Shown here: positions 61,747 to 64,000 of the stretch, piece by piece
Numbering within the stretch: the stretch's first letter is position 1
How the letters are laid out: each line of letters starts with the position of its first letter
Origin: Paenibacillus hamazuiensis
GTDB lineage: Bacteria > Bacillota > Bacilli > Paenibacillales > NBRC-103111
Direction of reading: 5' to 3'
Length of the DNA stretch: 64,000 nucleotides
NCBI RefSeq assembly: GCF_023276405.1
Contig: NZ_JALRMO010000001.1
Span: forward strand, 5,270,001 to 5,334,000
Made by a program: the position numbers and the translations under genes
Notes under the pieces: model-generated
Told to the model about the DNA's origin: nothing
Seen by the model: the letters and a program-made list of their open reading frames with translations, nothing else
Databases searched by the model: none

Positions 61747-63207
61747 CTAAGCGGCGGAGGGGAACCATACTTTGAATGCGGTGCCCTCGCCCAGCTTGCT
61801 TTCCACGTATATGCGCCCGCCGTGAATGTCGACGATCGATTTGGTGATCGCAAGCCCGAGACCGGCGCCGCCGTATTTTCTCGCACGGGACGTGTCGATC
61901 CGGTAAAACCGGTCAAAAATGTGCGGAAGATGGTCCTCCGCGATGCCCGGCCCGTTGTCCCGTACCGCCAGCTCAACGCCGCCGGAGGCCGGCTCCAGCG
62001 ACACCTCGATATGCCCCTTGACCGGATCGGTATGCTGCACCGCGTTGTGAAACAAGTTCAGGATGACCTGCTTCATTTTATCCGCATCGAAGTGGCAGCG
62101 CGGCCCCTGCTCTACGCGAAAGCTGACCTGCCGATCTTTGGCGAGTATGCGGAGGTGCGGCTCCAGCTCGCGGACGATGCCATCTAGATTGCCTTCCGCC
62201 AGCTGAAAAGTCGGTGTCCGGTCAAGCCGCGCCAGCAGCAGCAAATCCTGCACGAGCTTGTTGATCCGCTCGGATTCGCCGTACATGCTGTTCAGCGCCT
62301 TGTTCAGCTGATCGGGATTTTGCGCGGCGCCGCGCAGCAATATTTCCAGAAACCCGTGAATCGAGGTCAGCGGCGTCCGCAGCTCATGGGAAGCGTCCGC
62401 GACAAAACGGCGCATCCGTTCCTTCGCTTCTTTTTCCGCCGCAAACGACGCTTCCAGCCGCTCCAGCATGCCGTTGAACGATACGGACAGGCGGTCGATT
62501 TCGAGCTGCCCCTGCTCCGTCGGAAACCGTTCGTTCAAATTGCCCGCGTCGATCCGCTCCACCGTGCCGACCATATTGGAAAGCGGCACAAGCGTGCGCC
62601 GCAGCACGGGCAGGAACGTCAGCAGTCCGAGCACCAAAGCGAGCAGCGCCAGCAGCAAAAAAGTCAGCAGCTCGCGGGTCAGCACGTCGTTAAGCTCCCG
62701 TGTGTTGACGGTTGCCTGGATAAGGCCGACCGTGCGGCCGCGGCCGCCGATCGGCTGGAGGACGACCAGCTTTTCGATGCCTTCGTCGTCTTTGACGATT
62801 TTGTACTGCACCCGTTCCTTCGACCTCAGCGCCGCCATATATTCCTCTTCGGACAGCTTCGGGGCGGTGCCGCTGTTCGGAGCTTCCGCAATGAGCGTAT
62901 AATTGCCCTGCAGATCGATATACGCCACCGAATCCGACATCGCAAAAGGACGCCGGGGATCGGGACTATTATCCCTTCGCGGGCCGTTCGCCATATTCAA
63001 CCAAAACTCGTGCGGGATTGCCATCACCTGGCTCTGAATGGTGGACGCCTTGTTTCTATATAAAAACTGCTCCATGATAAAATACTGCAAAATACCCACG
63101 AGCAACAACATCAGCGCCATGACGAACAAAGAGCGGGACAGCAGCTGAAAGCGGAGCGACTGGTGCGTGAAAATACGTCTGATGCGGCCCAGCGCCCCCC
63201 CGATCAT
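61747..63207 (-). CDS. Sensor histidine kinase (HAMP, HisKA, HATPase)
   Basis: The 486-residue membrane kinase has two helices (about 25-45 and 175-195) around an extracellular domain and a HAMP linker. HisKA has DASHELRTPLTSIHGFLEIL (phosphorylated His near 280). The ATP-binding domain shows the N-box LNLFHNAVQHT, DNGPGIAEDHLPHIFDRFYR and GGAGLGLAITKSIVDIHGG. It overlaps the regulator gene by four bases (ATGA), an ordinary two-component pair. The stimulus is not evident. Confidence 0.95.
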   Translation of the reverse strand: MIGGALGRIRRIFTHQSLRFQLLSRSLFVMALMLLLVGILQYFIMEQFLYRNKASTIQSQVMAIPHEFWLNMANGPRRDNSPDPRRPFAMSDSVAYIDLQGNYTLIAEAPNSGTAPKLSEEEYMAALRSKERVQYKIVKDDEGIEKLVVLQPIGGRGRTVGLIQATVNTRELNDVLTRELLTFLLLALLALVLGLLTFLPVLRRTLVPLSNMVGTVERIDAGNLNERFPTEQGQLEIDRLSVSFNGMLERLEASFAAEKEAKERMRRFVADASHELRTPLTSIHGFLEILLRGAAQNPDQLNKALNSMYGESERINKLVQDLLLLARLDRTPTFQLAEGNLDGIVRELEPHLRILAKDRQVSFRVEQGPRCHFDADKMKQVILNLFHNAVQHTDPVKGHIEVSLEPASGGVELAVRDNGPGIAEDHLPHIFDRFYRIDTSRARKYGGAGLGLAITKSIVDIHGGRIYVESKLGEGTAFKVWFPSAA

Positions 63208-63887
63208 GAGAGGTCCACCCGATAGCCGGCGCCGCGCACCGTGCGGATCAGCTTATGCTCCTTGTCGCCCAGCTTATCCCGCAAGGAGCGGATGTACACT
63301 TCGACGATGTTTTCTTCCCCGCCGAAATCGTAACCCCATACTTTGTCGAGAATCATCGATTTGCTCAGCACAAGCCCGTGGTTAATGACGAGAAACTTAA
63401 GCAGCTCATACTCCGTCGGCGAAAGCTCCAGCACGCGCTGATCGAGGCTGATCTCCTTGCGGCGGTCGTCGATGCGGAACGGCCCGGCCACCACTTCCCC
63501 GAGCAAGTTCGGAAAATGATTGCGAATGCGTGCATGAATGCGGGCGAGCAGCTCCTCGAAGCTGAACGGCTTGGCCATGTAATCGTCGGCGCCCAGCGTC
63601 AGCCCCTTGACGCGATCCTCCACTTCCTCCTTGGCCGTCAGCATGATAACGGCGATATTCTCCGTCTTCTTCAGCATCCGGCAAACCTCAAAGCCGTCCA
63701 TCCCCGGCATCATCACGTCCAAAATCGCCACATGCGGCTGATGCTGCTTCGCAAGCGTAATTGCCGTCATGCCGTCCTGAGCGGTCCATACCTCGAACCC
63801 TTCGTTTTGCAAGCCCAGCTCCAAAAACTGCAATATGTTAGGCTCGTCATCGACCAGCAAAATTTTAATCCCTTTTAATTGACGCAT
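63204..63887 (-). CDS. OmpR/PhoB-family response regulator
   Basis: The 227-residue regulator has a receiver domain (ILLVDDEPNILQFL, phospho-acceptor AILDVMMPGMDGFEV, conserved Lys in ADDYMAKPFSFEEL) and a winged-helix DNA-binding domain (LELSPTEYELLKFLV, VRGAGYRVDL). GGAGGAG precedes the ATG. It is co-transcribed with the downstream histidine kinase. Target genes are unknown; the closest remembered layout is CssR/ResD-like. Confidence 0.95.
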   Translation of the reverse strand: MRQLKGIKILLVDDEPNILQFLELGLQNEGFEVWTAQDGMTAITLAKQHQPHVAILDVMMPGMDGFEVCRMLKKTENIAVIMLTAKEEVEDRVKGLTLGADDYMAKPFSFEELLARIHARIRNHFPNLLGEVVAGPFRIDDRRKEISLDQRVLELSPTEYELLKFLVINHGLVLSKSMILDKVWGYDFGGEENIVEVYIRSLRDKLGDKEHKLIRTVRGAGYRVDLS

Positions 63888-64000
63888 ACGTTATCTCCTC
63901 CGCCTACATTGTACACTATTTTTCCGGTTATTACCCATTATCCCGGGTCAACCTGAAACCGCTCTGAACGGAAGCTGAGAATTGGCTGAATACCGGATTT

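Overview
The window looks like chromosomal DNA of a spore-forming, motile, moderately GC-rich Firmicute, most likely Paenibacillus or a close relative (Paenibacillaceae). This is inferred from two alpha/beta-type SASPs, a ger germinant-receptor operon, YlbJ, YunB, a T-box trpS leader, lplABC-type sugar ABC transporters with a membrane-bound AraC regulator, and a yunA-lipA(yutB)-yutD-like neighbourhood. No database search was possible; all names come from motifs and remembered family features.

Layout. 0-6 kb: the end of a YfhP-like membrane protein, a SASP, a DUF5325/YlaF-like protein, trpS behind a T-box leader, a DUF559-like nuclease with a winged helix, and a two-gene permease pair (DUF318 + TIGR03943). 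6-11.4 kb: a germinant-receptor operon in the order A-C-D-B-B, with the C gene frameshifted. 11.4-15.4 kb: a repeat-rich spacer, a MutS2-like gene without a Smr domain, a candidate structured small RNA and a small conserved gene. 15.5-21.6 kb: nrdIEF under a cobalamin riboswitch, divergent from a nickel/cobalt permease and a HupE/UreJ-like protein. 21.7-29.4 kb: a decayed AAA-ATPase/DUF1703 gene, then a sugar ABC transporter operon and its likely regulator. 29.5-44 kb: mixed housekeeping genes (SASP, MCP, PepF-like peptidase, YycC, diguanylate cyclase, DUF2225, truncated globin, YlbJ, glycogen phosphorylase, NAD kinase).

44-48.4 kb is an AT-richer island with a wrecked IS transposase, a small membrane protein, a secreted lipase-like protein with palindromic operator-like sites, and gene debris. 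48.6-55 kb: yutD, lipA, larB, larC1 with a long histidine-rich tail, a small Sm-like protein, larC2 on the opposite strand, an M23 peptidase and yunB. 55-64 kb: a broken MCP, a PAS-GGDEF protein, gapB-pckA (gluconeogenesis, overlapping genes), a repeat-rich spacer and a two-component system.

Themes. (1) Nickel/cobalt/B12: a B12 riboswitch on class Ib ribonucleotide reductase faces a Ni/Co importer across a shared spacer, and the lar nickel-pincer genes lie further along. The split, inverted larC with a His tail is the most unusual arrangement. (2) Several families of palindromic, interspersed intergenic repeats recur across the window, mostly in gene-free spacers. (3) At least five genes are broken by single-base shifts or deletions (gerC, AAA-ATPase, a small ORF, transposase, MCP). 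This means either real decay or consensus errors.
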